From Lutraria lutraria (taxonomy: Eukaryota > Mollusca > Bivalvia > Venerida > Mactridae): a stretch of 64,000 bases of DNA. Shown here in pieces: positions 24,487 through 36,864 of this stretch. The position numbers were made by a program, and so were the translations under genes. Under the pieces are notes generated by a model. That model was not told the origin of the DNA. It searched no databases and worked only from the letters and a program-made list of their open reading frames with translations. The first letter of the stretch is position 1; every line of letters begins with the position of its first letter. The stretch spans positions 27,566,756 through 27,630,755 of the forward strand of contig OZ026834.1 of the NCBI GenBank assembly GCA_964023205.1, in the 5' to 3' direction.

Positions 24487-27411
24487 ACACGGTATAACCG
24501 GATGAATGCCCTACAGAGTGATGACTACCCAACAGAGGTAAACACCGATGACGGGGGAGTAGTGGTGTTATATTTCTTACCAGCAATTCTCGAATTCGAG
24601 CTTTCTTTTGGATCTAATGATATGTGAATGACCACGAAGGTTGAAATGAACTATTCAAACATTCTCGCATGCTATCTTTGCGGAATAAAGCTGATGGCGC
24701 CTGTTTATACACGACACGCAGAAAATAATGCTCAAATCTCACATTTATTGCCCGAAATTAAACAGTTTGCGATAGTTTTGAACTATTTAACCTCACAGAT
24801 CTAACGAAATATCATCTATGAACAATTCTGTAAAGTTACAACTCTGTCCATGCTCTTAAACCGATGTTTGACCCTTCCAAAGAGACCCTGGTATGCGCAA
24901 AAATGATGACGTTTACCGCCGAGGAGATTTTGAGAGGATGACGTGAACGACAGATAATGAAAAAATATGGATGACGTTCATTGCTGAGGAAAAGAATTAA
25001 TGAAATTGCCATTTTGCGCAGTTTCAATCGTTTTTCCCCGGTAAAGCATGGAATCTTTCGAAATGTACATGTCAATGAGCATTTTTCAACAGAAAGTGTT
25101 GAATAGGATAGTCTAACACGTATATTATTCATATACATATGTACATTTATTCAATATATACAGTCAATATGTACCGTCATTCTAGTTACTGTAGTCACTC
25201 GAAGAATCTATGATATTTACAAGACAAATCTTTATCAATTTGAATGTAAAGATTCTGAAATCTAGTCATATAGAATTCAGCCTAGTTCTGTTCCGACATT
25301 ATATACATACTCAGCATACTATCCAATGTAATTTAATGGTAAGGGAAGCTAATCAAGACTATTCCGTCATTTTACTGTCATTTAAACAAGCTTCCCGTAA
25401 TACCGTTTTTACATAGACGGTAAAGCAGTCTGCAGTCTTCCATATTTATATGTTAGCAAGCCCTTTTTAAACATAAATTGGCTGGCACACATGTAAATGT
25501 ATCATTGATAAAGTTTTTTTACAGAAATTGATATTTAGTTTTATTTTCTATTAGAGTCTATAGATGTGTAAATTTTACAAACAAGTGGGCCAAGATGGCC
25601 CTTGATCGCTCACTTGAGAACAAAGGCACTATAATTAATGACCAGATAATATAGTTTCCATCTCGTATAATCCATTTTTACGTAGATTTTGAGATCAAAA
25701 CCAACAATGAAGGAAACAAGCTAAAACGTAGCAAATTTCCTAATCCAAGGGCCCATAACTCTTGAAGTTGTAGACCGATTCCACCCATAACTAAACTTGT
25801 CAAAGACCGTAAGGTCATACACATTCATTCTAAATATGATTAGGATTGGTGAATAAATGAAGGCGCTAGAGTGTAAACAAGCTAAACATAGCAAATTTTG
25901 TAAGTCAAGGGTCCATAACTCTAGAAGTTATTGTCCAATTTTGCCCATAATCGAACTTTTCCGAGACATTGCGGCCATATACATTGTGAGCAAGTTTGAT
26001 CACGATTCGTTCAGAGCTGTGGATGCTAGAGTGTAAACAAGCTAATTGTGGACGGACGCCGGACATTCATCGATCCTAAAAGCTCACCTGATGAAATCAG
26101 GTGAGCTAAAAAAACTTTTCATTTTTGTATTATTTTTCAATGATACAGTTACCTGTGGGCAGGAAGTATTTACTTGACAAACCAACATTACTCCGTCATA
26201 TGAAGTCTAAGTCTGAGTTTCATGCTTTTTAGATACCTTTAAAATCGTAATCAAATTTCAAGCATTTTAGTCATTTATATTAATCAGCTACTAATTTAAT
26301 TTAGATACAATCTTCTACGTCCAATACATTTACACTTATCAAATGTCATCGATACTACATTTGAATTCGATACTGAAAGTTGCGTACGCACGCATTAAGT
26401 AAGACGTGATTGAGTATCACAAAAAACTTTCTTGAGCCTATCTTCAAGAAGTCATGCACACCTTTAGATATGAAAGACTGCAGACTGCTTTCCCGTCTGT
26501 ATAAAAACGGTATTACGGGAAGCTTAAAATGACGGAATAGTCTTGATTAGCTTCCCTTACCATTAAATTACATTGGATAGTATGCTGAGTATGTATGTAA
26601 TGTCGGAACAGAACTAGGCTGAATTCTATATGACTAGATTTCAGAATCTTTACATTCAAATTGATAAAGATTTGTCTTGCAAATGTCATAGATTCTTCGA
26701 GTGACTACATTAACTAGAATGACGGTATACATTGTATATTGAATAAATGTACATATGTATATGAATAATATACGTGTATAAGGCTATCCTATTCAACACT
26801 TTCTGTTGAAAAATGCTCATTGACATGTACATTTCGAAAGATTCCATGATTTACCGGGTAAAAAAACGATTGAAACTGTGCAAAATGGCAATTTCATTAA
26901 TTCTTTTCCTCAGCCGTGAACGTCATCCATATTTTTTTCATTATCTGTCGTTCACGTCATCCTCTCAAAATCTCCTCGGCGGTAAACGTCATCATTTTTG
27001 CGCATACCAGGATCTCTTTGGAAGGGTCAAACATCGGTTTAAGAGCATAGACAGAGTTGTAACTTTACAGAATTGTTCATAGATGATATTTCGTTAGATC
27101 TGTGAGATTAAATAGTTCAAAACTATCGCAAACTGTTTAATTTCGGGCAATAAATGTGAGATTTGAGCATTATTTTCTGCGTGTCGTGTATAAACAGGCG
27201 CTATCAGCTTTATTCCGCAAAGATAGCATGCGAGACTGTTTGAATAGTTCATTTCAACCTTCGTGGTCATTCACATATCTTTAGATCCAAAAGAAAGCCC
27301 GAATTCGAGAATTGCTGGTAAGAAATATAACACCACTACTCCCCCGTCATCGGTGTTTACCTCTGTTGGGTAGTCATCACTCTGTAGGGCATTCATCCGG
27401 TTATACCGTGT
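24487..27411. repeat. Long inverted repeat: two arms of about 950 bp around a 1 kb spacer
   Basis: The left arm (24487-25447) starts ACACGGTATAACCGGATG and the right arm (26464-27411) ends in its complement. The arms stay alignable throughout by eye, including the CGACAGATAATGAAAAAATA and GCAGTCTGCAGTCTT blocks, with scattered differences and short indels. The spacer (25448-26463) holds a member of the AGCTCAC repeat family. Mirror ORFs occur in both arms, but none looks like a protein. It could be a foldback transposon, an inverted duplication, or an assembly artefact. Confidence 0.85.
25575..26107 (+). repeat. Member of the GGGCCAAGATGGCCC...AGCTCAC repeat family
   Basis: It starts AACAAGTGGGCCAAGATGGC and ends with a perfect hairpin, AGCTCACCTGAT/ATCAGGTGAGCT, followed by an A run. 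Inside are two imperfect copies of a unit holding CCATAACTCTNGAAGTT. The same start and end style is seen at 51107-52441. It lies in the spacer of the long inverted repeat. Confidence 0.7.
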
Positions 27412-28900
27412 GGGGAAGGTCGCATAAAATCTTTGGATCTGAAATGCCCTGACTATATATGTACATGACATATACGTGAGGATTTATTTCCAGTTGGACA
27501 TCATACACCTTTCACACGGTACCAGTCCCCAGTGGGTGTAACTCCTCGTCTATGGTTTGCAGATGGTAATGATCATCAATTAAGCGCCGTCAATAACATA
27601 CCAAATTTCCATGTCACTGGGGACCAACTGGTTTCATTTTCTGGAAACCTTGTGCCTCAAATTCACAATACACTCAGACGACATTGACTTTGAGAATATA
27701 ACCTACGTTTAACAACAACAGCAAAATGGACACATCCCAGGCGGAAGTAATAGCACGTAAGTCTGTCCGTACACGTGTGTGTATGTTAATAATCTGGAAT
27801 ATTTAAAACGTTGACTAGACACTAACATTCTACTTGTAATATTGTAGGCCTTCTCGTTTTATGCTGGGGATAAATTAAGTTCAGTACAATCACAGATTTT
27901 TAAGAATTCGGTCATTTTAAGTCGATATACCTAATTTATGTTCAAATAAATAACGAATCTTTATACATGTAGTTTCACTTATTTGTATAACCGGTATTTA
28001 CAATAATTTAAAGTTGTTAAAAAATCTAATAAGAGTTTAATGCGACCATATTATTAGCTATAATTGTTAAAGGATATAACTGGAAATATAAGCGTGGCTT
28101 TGTTAACGAACCAAAAATGTCTGTTAAATTACTACATGTAGTAATATAATTTATTCCATACACCCTGCATGGTCTATCCAATTGATTATTCATGACCATC
28201 GGCGTAAATTCTCATTGGTTCTAATTTACAAATATATGTATACTGCAATCAGCTTTCATTACACCCCAAATTAATTTTCGAATTTGATTCGCAAAATATC
28301 CTTGTCGGATTTAATTATGTTTGTTTACTGATTGACTTCTTCACGTTTAATCTCTATGGTAAACTAATAGCCGTAGCACGATTATCGTATTCCGAATGAT
28401 TTCAACCAGGGCGCCATTTTATTTGTCTGATCGGAAATAAATTCCACTATATTGAAAAATAAAGCTTACGAGTAAACTAAAGAGTCAACATGAAGAAAAT
28501 AATAAACAAAACTCCGAATTGATTTTTGATAGACAAATCTAGCTATAGCTGCTTATCTGCTTAATACTTTTGACATTGGATGAACGATTAAAAGTGGTAA
28601 AATCGGCAAATGTCGGTTAAAAAGTGGACCAGACTTAAAGACATTCCCATGACAGCGATTTCTGTCTGTCTATAATACAGGGCTCGTGTCTGCATGTTAA
28701 TTCTCTGTGATCCAAAAACTTCCCGGGACAAGTTAATCCATCAATTTGTTTTAAATTGATTGGAAATCAAAATTTTTATTTTTTCTCGTAATTGAACTCA
28801 ATGACGGACTCATATATACACATGTACATGTATATGTATGGAAAGAGCAGATCGATATCATTATTGAATGAAAGAAAACTTGTAAGTTTTTTATGAACAT

Positions 28901-29060
28901 GCAGTTCAAACTCTCCAAAGCAACAATCATGTTGTTATTGAGAGGTTGTTGTCTTAGACAGGTTAAATTAATAGCTAAATCGTGCAGTGGGGAAAATCAT
29001 GCTGTTGTTAAAGGGAGGTTGTTACACAACAGAGGACCGCTCTGGAGAAGTTGTACTGTA
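28901..29060. mobile_element. MITE, ACAGTACAACCTCTCC family (shortened)
   Basis: It starts GCAGTTCAAACTCTCC and ends TCTGGAGAAGTTGTACTGTA. The inner block AAATCATGCTGTTGTTAAAG matches the copies at 14626-15100 and 53685-53858. Confidence 0.7.
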
Positions 29061-29157
29061 TTTGTAAAAACAAAACAAATCTATAAGATAGTATAATTGC
29101 ATAAAAATAATTATATTTTTAAAAGTGTTCTACAGTTCGTAATGCAATAAGTCAACA

Positions 29158-29468
29158 ATACATAGTTTCCACATCTACAATATTTACCTCCCTTGTTTTG
29201 AATTGGTGGCCATCTTCTTGGCATAAGAAGGCACATTTGACAAGCATTGGTAGAAGATATTCATATTTTTGTTTTGAAAATTTTAAATATCTATAGGACA
29301 TTCGTAGATGGAAACTACATTTTCTTAAACCCGATGTGTTAAGGTTTTAACAACTTCATGATTAAGTTATCTTTAATTAATTGAGTTGTTTATAAGAAAT
29401 TTGCCTTTCAAGATGGCCGCCAATTAAAAAAAGGGGAGGTAAATATTGTAGATGTGGGAACTATGTAT
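29158..29468. mobile_element. MITE with long TIRs of about 55 bp
   Basis: Left end: ATACATAGTTTCCACATCTA, continuing through TATTTACCTCCC to GGTGGCCATCTT. The right end repeats all of this inverted (AAGATGGCCGCC, GGGAGGTAAATA, GATGTGGGAACTATGTAT). The internal 200 bp are AT-rich and non-coding. Confidence 0.8.
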
Positions 29469-29525
29469 AGGATGTTAAGTTTTGAATCTGGGGCTAATCA
29501 TATCAAGGAGACATAAACATGTTTC

Positions 29526-29698
29526 TGGTTTCCGCTGAGCCTATTTTTCTGCCTATCAAATTAATTACTACTTACATCGGCACTGGCTTTTTTCTTACCG
29601 ATATTTTCTTATAAACTACACCTTTGAATAAAAGATATACATTGAAAAACAACATAGAGGCCCTACATTAGGGGGGGGGGGGATTTAGCGGAAACCAA
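29526..29698. mobile_element. Small TIR element containing a poly-G tract
   Basis: The ends TGGTTTCCGCTGAGCC and GGATTTAGCGGAAACC are inverted copies. A run of about 13 G residues precedes the right end. The length is about 173 bp and there is no ORF. Confidence 0.6.
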
Positions 29699-30080
29699 AG
29701 ATACGTTTTTGCCCGAACTGAAAGGAAATACTTTTTTTTTCAAAATCATTAATCTGACTTTGGGAACCATGGAGATTCAATACTCAAGTATCTTATCTGT
29801 TGTTTCTGAATACAATCTTCACATTAACCAATAACCAATGATGAATAGGTATCCGAGTTTAGTTCTATTCATTTTGTAGCAAATCATGTAGATATAACGG
29901 CACATTAAAAAATTGTCTAAATCACAAGTACGCACTTAGTTCATTCTTAAAAAGTCCATAGTGTGATTTTAATAGACTATCATATTTTTTTGCTTTTAAT
30001 TGCACAAAACTCAGTTAAGTATAAAGAACTAATCGAACATGTAAAAGATTACGATTTATATAATGTTTGTAAAACACATG

Positions 30081-30288
30081 TACAGTAAAACCTCTGAAAA
30101 CCGGACTCTATCCGGGCTGGGCTAAAGTTCCGAGAACCGTTTTGATGAATTCCGGGAAAATGGCAATGTATACCCTACGGTGGCGCTACGCACTGACAAA
30201 CGTAGCACTTGACGTCACGCTATGTATAGAATGACTTGAAAAGGCGACCGATTTTCGGGGAATTTCGGTTTTTAGGGGGTTTACTGTT
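30081..30288. mobile_element. MITE with ACAGTAAAACC termini
   Basis: The ends are ACAGTAAAACCTCTGAAAAC and GGTTTTTAGGGGGTTTACTGT. It holds a GGCGCTACGCACTGAC block and a TGACGTCA-like site (TTGACGTCACG). It is related in its ends to the other two ACAGT families, but the interior differs. Confidence 0.65.
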
Positions 30289-30507
30289 CTAGGATTATTG
30301 TCTAAGGGGACTTACAGGACGTACAGATTATGACAGAAAATTATATTATGTGAGCTTTGTATATTCTTCGGTTTTAAACTTTTTTAAAGATTCGTAGAAA
30401 TACTAGTATATTTAGCGTTGTTTTGTTGATTTCACCAATGTGTCTTTATTATTGTATTAATTTTCGGAGTAATCTATCTCAATTTTTTCTTATAATTCTA
30501 CATGTAT

Positions 30508-30538
30508 TTTATTAAAATCACACTATGAAACTTTTATT
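30508..30538 (-). terminator. Two AATAAA polyadenylation signals for the 161 aa PPxY gene
   Basis: On the minus strand AATAAA occurs at 30538-30533 and 30513-30508, about 57 and 82 nt after the stop codon at 30597-30595. The spacing fits a short 3' UTR and supports the last-exon model. Confidence 0.65.
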
Positions 30539-30594
30539 GGCACCAGGAAAAGCGACCATCTCGATGTACAGTTTATAAAACATCACGCAATCTT

Positions 30595-32809
30595 TTAATG
30601 CATCCAAGAATTAGGATCGTCCAGACCCCTGTTTCTAGGGGCCACTGGTTGATCATTCCCCCAGCTCCTGTTGTTTCTAGTTTGGGCGAATGTCTGTTCA
30701 CGATCATCCGGGTCATCGTCTACTGAGAGAACGGTACCTGTAAACACATCAACATTATAATGTCGTCTGCTGTTTACACACGGTTAACTTGTCAGTAATG
30801 ATCACATTTTGCAAGAAAGTACCTTGTGCTTTTCTGTCCTTTGCCGATATCTGCATCAACTTTAAATGCACCCATACTCTCGAATTGCTAATTGCTAACA
30901 TGCGTTAAGTATGATCGATTGCACGATTACCGTACAGTACATCGAACGTAGCCTACTTACACAACATTGAATCTAACTTAATTCATCGTTTTACAACAAC
31001 AAAACGCACTTGTTATTTTGTTTGTTTTCTTAAACCTAAGAAAGAAGTAGCATATGGTACAAAGGCATATTCTATAATTAAGTCGCCATTGTTTTACACG
31101 GACATGATTTTACTAGTTAAACAAGTAATGTACCTCTAAATGATTCACATAGTTAAATCTCATACTTACCAATCTGTTATAAGCAATTAATCATATATTA
31201 ATGATCTGCAATGAAACTTATTCACAATAACGACCACATGCAACATTTCAGATTTTTAACTTTAGAATAAGGGCCGTTTTGAATGAGGACCATTATTTGT
31301 CCCCTCAAACGTGGTCTATGTAAGAGGATTGAAAAATACATACACAATATCGATATTTTAAATTAATTTTCTATTATGCGTTATCATGTCTGCTTGTATT
31401 AATTCGATAGAATGAAACCTACCACTTCGACTGGCGTAATCTGGAGGCTGACTCCGTTCAGTTGACATACTCGAACTCGCCCTGTCCATGTCATCAGAAT
31501 CGTCCCCTCCGCCACGTTTCAACAGCTTCCAAATACCTAATCCTGCTCCACCAATCAGGAGAGGACTCATGGCCCCTGCTGCGGCTGCTAACATCTCGGA
31601 TTTATTTGACGTATCTGCTGACACGGCTTCGCCCCCATCTTCGGCATCCTTTGAAAAATTACATACGCAATCTTTCTTGGTTACTGGACATTGATCTCCC
31701 TGTAAACGTTGAAAAGTAGTACCTTTATATCTATTCTACCTATTACTAGTTTTTGTGATGTTCGCATTTCGCGAACTTATACGAACTGTTATCGAAATTA
31801 TCCTTATTGAAGTACTCGTACTTGCCAAATATAGATCAAGTTGGTGATCATTCGGAAATGATTTGTGGTAGTGCACTTATAAGTCAAGTATACAAAATAA
31901 TGAAAATATGTATAAAGGTGGCAGTGCTTTTCATTTGTTCAAAATAAAAAAGATCGACTCTAATTGTCGGTGGACAATCCTAAATCTGCCGTCATTTTTC
32001 TGTCCGCGAAAACATGCTCTTTGATCCACTGTTCATGAACTAGCATTCCGGAATGAAATATTGACAACTTGAGTTTCAGCCAGTAACTTTTGGAAACAGA
32101 AATAGATTATTACAAACTTGACCGAATGAAATTGGTTAAAGTTTTGAAAGTTAGTTTATATTAACATAATGGTGTATTTAAACGATTTGATAATTTGTAT
32201 GAGTCTAATTCAGATAATAATACAAAGTTCAGTAATTTACAGCGGAGAGATGACCTAAGCTGACTCCCTGGGTTACTTAACAATACTGTCCTCCCGACCA
32301 TTCCTGCATACAGCTCCCAGTTACCGAAACTATTAGTAATACTGCTTTATTATAGTGTCAACCCTATTGAAAGAGCCAGCCAATTTGGCTTATGAGACAT
32401 CTATCTTTTGTTCGAACGGTACCTGCCGAATCCCTTGTCTTTTTGCCGGGCGCCTGGCTGAGATGGGCCTACGGTAACCATTATTTAACTAGCTGGCGGC
32501 ACACCAATTGACCGCATCAGTTCTAACACTGTCTGTACTGTCTATATAATATGTAGCTGAATTAGGGATTGGTCCCTAAACTAAATCAAAGTTCAGAAAA
32601 TTTATAAAAGAAAACCTTCGAGCCCTTATACGGACTTTAGTGTACACAAAATCGGACTAGAATCCTTAAAACGTTCTACGGATACTAAAATAAAATGCAC
32701 AAAAAGCAAACATGAAAAAAAATAGAAAAAACACCAAACTTACATCAGAAGCAACAATCCCCAAAACAACAAATAAAACCACCAGTTTTACATATCCCCG
32801 TAGACACAT
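30595..32809 (-). CDS. Small single-pass membrane protein with PPxY motif, paralog B (161 aa)
   Basis: I do not recognise this family. Exons: 32809-32744, 31699-31423 and 30737-30595, with consensus splice sites (donors GTAAGT and GTAGGT) and continuous phase. Residues 1-22 (MCLRGYVKLVVLFVVLGIVA) form a signal peptide. A short ectodomain has C26, C33 and C35. A Gly/Ala-rich membrane segment (about 58-82, ending GLGIWKLLKRGGG) is followed by the acidic patch DDSDDMDR and a PPxY motif (PPDY, 107-110). The tail is polar and ends in PNSWMH. Exon order and layout match paralog A (37841-39379), 5 kb upstream on the same strand. The inferred topology is ectodomain outside and PPxY in the cytosol, where it could bind WW domains such as those of Nedd4-type ubiquitin ligases. 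Reading through the second donor would give a different tail that ends at 31358. Confidence 0.75.
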
Positions 32810-33553
32810 TGTGTTAGACTTCAACTATGAAATATATGACAACGGATATGATATACAAAATAAAACAAATCTTTAAGATTAGACACACAAGATCTTTAGC
32901 TTACTTTAACTATCAGCACGAATTTGGACAAAAATCGATGGATTTTAAATTTATCAGCTGGTTGATTAAATTGGTGTTTACCATGAAATCTTAATGTTCC
33001 AATTGGAATTAGCATTCTTTTGTAACCCTATCTTTAATCCCACAAAGAGATCAGCCCTGTCAAAGTGAGATATCGGCAGGCCATATACGTCATTGGTACG
33101 AAAAACCGCACAGGGTAATAAACGCATCAGACCAACGGAAAGGAACGGGCCAGTGATTTTAACAGTTCCTTGTTTTCATTATCGGACATAAATGGTTTAG
33201 GGTATTTTGTCAATAACGTCCATTATCTGTAGAGCCCTAGATCAGGGGGCTGTTTGGGGTAGATATCGTTACATAGACGTATCTCAATTGAGATAACACA
33301 GTATATCAAATCTCAAACACATGGAGCCCTGTATTTGTAAAGAATATAAAAAAGTGTTAGATTTTCGCAACTGTTTTAAAAACACTCGCCAAGATATGTA
33401 GATGTACAGTCAAAACTGTAAATTGAAAGACAAAATGACACAATAATTTGTAACTTAAGATTTCCATTTAAACCACTGCCAAGTTCATCAAATAATTATA
33501 AAGCAAGCTATTACTGAAACAGAGTATCAGTTATTTAACTTACAGCTGTTTCT

Positions 33554-33730
33554 ACAGTCACACCTGTGAACAAAGGCCACCCTTAGGAAATACAGAATGT
33601 GGTCTTTGGGGACAGACGGTCCTTATTCGGATGTTATTTTGTTCTAATAATCAATGACGGCTTTAAAAAGGGTGTCCTTTATTTAAAGGGTGATCTTTAT
33701 TTGAGGTGACCGCTAGCACAGGTTTGACTG
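33554..33730. mobile_element. MITE, ACAGTCAAACCTGTG family
   Basis: It starts ACAGTCACACCTGTGAACAA and ends AGCACAGGTTTGACTG. Inside are GGCCACCCTTAGGAAA and repeated CTTTATT phrases. About 177 bp. Confidence 0.8.
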
Positions 33731-33919
33731 CATACAATGTATATGCCATTTGAAATAACCATAACATTAACAAGTACAATTTACTATCTAAGTTAAAATT
33801 TGTCTGTACCCGATCGGACATCTTCTATTATTACCCCTCACTTTTTTCGTAATGTTAATTTCCCATAGGCAAACAGGTAACACTTTTACTGTTACATTCA
33901 TGGTACCACGTGACTGAAC

Positions 33920-34088
33920 ATTTTTTACTGTCACTGGGTGATAGTAAATTTTTAACAGTATTTTTTTACTGTCACTGGGTGATAGTAAATTTTTAACAGT
34001 ATTTTTTTTTACTGTCACAGGGTAATAGTAAATTTTTAACAGTATTTTTTACTGTCACATGGGTGATAGTAAATTTTTTTAAAGTATT
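33920..34088. repeat. Tandem array, about 41 bp unit, four copies
   Basis: Each unit reads ACTGTCACNGGGTGATAGTA, then AATTTTTAACAGT and a T run. Unit starts are near 33927, 33968, 34011 and 34051. Within a unit TTACTGTCAC can pair with GTGATAGTAA, so every copy can form a short hairpin. Confidence 0.85.
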
Positions 34089-35327
34089 TTCTTGAAAAAA
34101 AAGTATGTGTTATTTATATACTGTTACTAATACATGTACATGTACGTTTTATACTAATTTTGAAATAAGCATGCTTAGTAAAAAATGCGTTTCATCATTT
34201 CTATTATGAACATGTTTTCGTTCTTCGCTTTAATGGAAAATCTTGATTTTTATTCGTTCCCAATCGATAGAAGATCCACTAATCATTACATTAAATAGTT
34301 TATCAATTAATAATCCTATTTTATTAGTAAATTGTTTTTCGCTAAGACAAACTGATCGATCGATGGATAAATTTTGTACAGAAGATCCGAGTATATGATA
34401 TAAAAGATTGAATTATTTCCACGAAGGTCAATACATTACGTTCGCTTTTCAGTTTGTCCGTCTTGGCATGAAATTACGAAATGAGAAAAAGTTGCTTGTG
34501 GTTCGTTTCATTTTTAAATAATATTCATTTATATGTTCACTACATACTGAATCATGAAAAAAGTGGATTTCAATTCGTTTTCTTAAACTAGTTGGTTTAA
34601 ACTTGTTCATCGAAATACATTTTCTGATTTGAACATTAGGCAGAATTCAGTTCTTGAAGTAGACATCTTTTTCTTACCTATAATATCTAATCTTTCTTGA
34701 TCGAGTTCCTTGGTGTCACCTACCTGCGGTATAATCTATCTTCCTCTATCATATATCAATGCAACTACACATTTTAGTGCAGTTGTATCATTATATCATT
34801 GCTTAATGCTATTATTAAGAGAGTGACAAAGAAGGCATTGAGACACCAAACATGATATACTAGAATGTCATCCCCGACATAAAGTAATATTTGAATCACT
34901 ACATTAAAATCACTCAAATTATCGATTGACCAATAAAAAACAAGTACCAAAAGTTATGCCCACATATACATGTATATATGTGGGGCTCATATACATGTAT
35001 ATATGTGGGGCTAAATACATTATATGTGTATGCTTCAGATAAGCTTCAATAATATTTAGAATGAACACACTTAATTTGGCATTCATTATTTCGACACTCC
35101 ATTTTGTCTTGTATATAACACAACACTTTCTTACTCATAGGTCTAGTTATTATTAATCATTGAAATAAATTAAATGTATCGATAAAATGTCAGACATAAT
35201 GATAAATATATTTAATTATAATCTTGTCTTTATCAATTAATTTATATTAAATGTAAAATATTAATTTGAACGTAAAAGTCCGTGTGGTCCATCAAACGTT
35301 TTTTCCATGACGATTATGTTAAATAGT

Positions 35328-35501
35328 ACTGTCAAACCTGTGTTAGGGGCCACCTCCGAATAAAGGCCTCCCAGTGAATAAAAACCATTCTTTTAAAATT
35401 CATCATTAATTATTCAGAAAACCTCCGAATAAAGGCCACCTGTCAATAAATGTTACATTTTGTCTTTCCCAAGGGTGGTCTTTGTTCACAGTTTTGACTG
35501 T
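35328..35501. mobile_element. MITE, ACAGTCAAACCTGTG family
   Basis: The left end is ACTGTCAAACCTGTGTTAGG and the right end CACAGTTTTGACTGT. It contains the CTCCGAATAAAGGCC phrase twice. About 174 bp. Confidence 0.8.
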
Positions 35502-36686
35502 TTTATCCGACCATTGTGGAGGGCGTACGGAAACAAAGTGACGGTCTAAACTCTGACGTAAAGCTTTAGTTCACGTGTTGTGATCAACCTTTAAAGTATT
35601 CAGTAAATTAAGGCAGTCCTAACTATATTATGTAATGTGGACAAAGTTAGAATGTTCACATAAAAGGCATATATGTTTATTTATGGCATTCAAAAAGTCA
35701 AATTACTGAACAAAAGAGGGCGAAAGGTAAAAATCAGTAAGAAACGGCAAGTTGACAAATACTTGTATGTTTTAGAGGTCACTCGGAGACGAAACTATTC
35801 AGCTTACTGTTAGTGAGTCCATGTAAACTCGGATGTTTCATAAGACTTTTAAGTGCAATTGTTCAACTTTTTCGAAATTTTGCCAAGTTTGTCAAAATAA
35901 TCCAAAAAGTTCTGATATTGAAGACGAATTCCACTCATACATGCGGTCAAATATCGTCCATGGTGTAATCCAAAAAGTATCTGTACTATGACATCAAGTA
36001 ATCTCTGATAGGCTAAATCACCAGAATATATTCCTAGACTTCCTTCTTAGACTTGTCTGATAACTAGAAGTAGGTATTAATATTTCATGTCTGGTGATTT
36101 GAAGTAGTTGTGTATGTGCCACATTTTTTTGTGTCATGTGATAGCCAATACGAGTAGCATTTGGACATTGAAAATCCATCTTTATCAAGTTCCGTTTAAG
36201 TGCAGGTCTTACCAATGATGATTGATATGAACTCCGAAATTCACAACCTAAAGTACTCCTATAAAAAATTATGGAAGTAGTTTTTGTCAAAGGCCCTAGA
36301 ATAAAAGACAGATCGTGACCAAACACTTGTAGAAGAGTTTGAGTTCTGAAGTATCTTGTGATAACGTGGTACAAAATGGTAAACAAGAATACAACTCCGT
36401 GATAAAAACAAAAGCCTTTATTTTTAGAAACAATGAAAGATATGATACATTTGTATATACATTCTATTTTTTTCGATTTCATGGTAGAAATGACGTCCAA
36501 ACCATTATATTTACATGTTCACTAAAATATTATAAGTATCAAATGTAAAAGACTATAAGATAATATAACAAAATACGTGTCATTCGAAGTCTTATTGATT
36601 TTTAATTGCCGTAAATTGTGTGTACTCTTATGTAGAAACACTGATGCATTTTGTAATTTGCATTATTTTGAAAGAATGTTCACATT

Positions 36687-36864
36687 CAGTCCAACTTGTG
36701 TTAGCGGCCACCTCTGAATAAAGATTACCCTATGAATAAAGGCCATTCCTTTAAAACAGCCATTGATTATTCAAAACAAAACGACATTGGAATAAAGGTC
36801 ACCTGTCAATAAAGGTCGCATTTTGTCTTTCCAAAATGTGGCCTTTGTTCACAGGTTTTACTGT
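36687..36864. mobile_element. MITE, ACAGTCAAACCTGTG family
   Basis: It starts CAGTCCAACTTGTGTTAGCG and ends TTCACAGGTTTTACTGTA. Internal match to the 35328-35501 copy is high by eye. About 178 bp. Confidence 0.8.

Larger units (their letters stand above)
27412..30590. other. Gene-free stretch with several miniature transposons
   Basis: It contains a MITE copy (28901-29060), a long-TIR element (29158-29468), a third element (29526-29698) and another at 30081-30288. A possible short coding exon (ATG at 27726, then a GTAAGT donor) has no partner exon that I could find. Confidence 0.6.

Noticed and set aside
24836..27082. Mirror-image ORFs of about 90-100 codons in both arms of the long inverted repeat
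   Set aside because: They exist because the arms are copies of each other; the proteins differ by frame-altering changes and match nothing known.
27726..27761. Possible first exon (ATG GAC ACA TCC, then a GTAAGT donor)
   Set aside because: No downstream exon in a matching frame could be found, and a short ATG-to-donor run occurs easily by chance.
36018..36500. 160-codon minus-strand ORF between the PPxY genes
   Set aside because: No domain, signal peptide or flanking gene structure, and composition is like the surrounding non-coding DNA. It could be an exon of something unknown, but nothing supports that.
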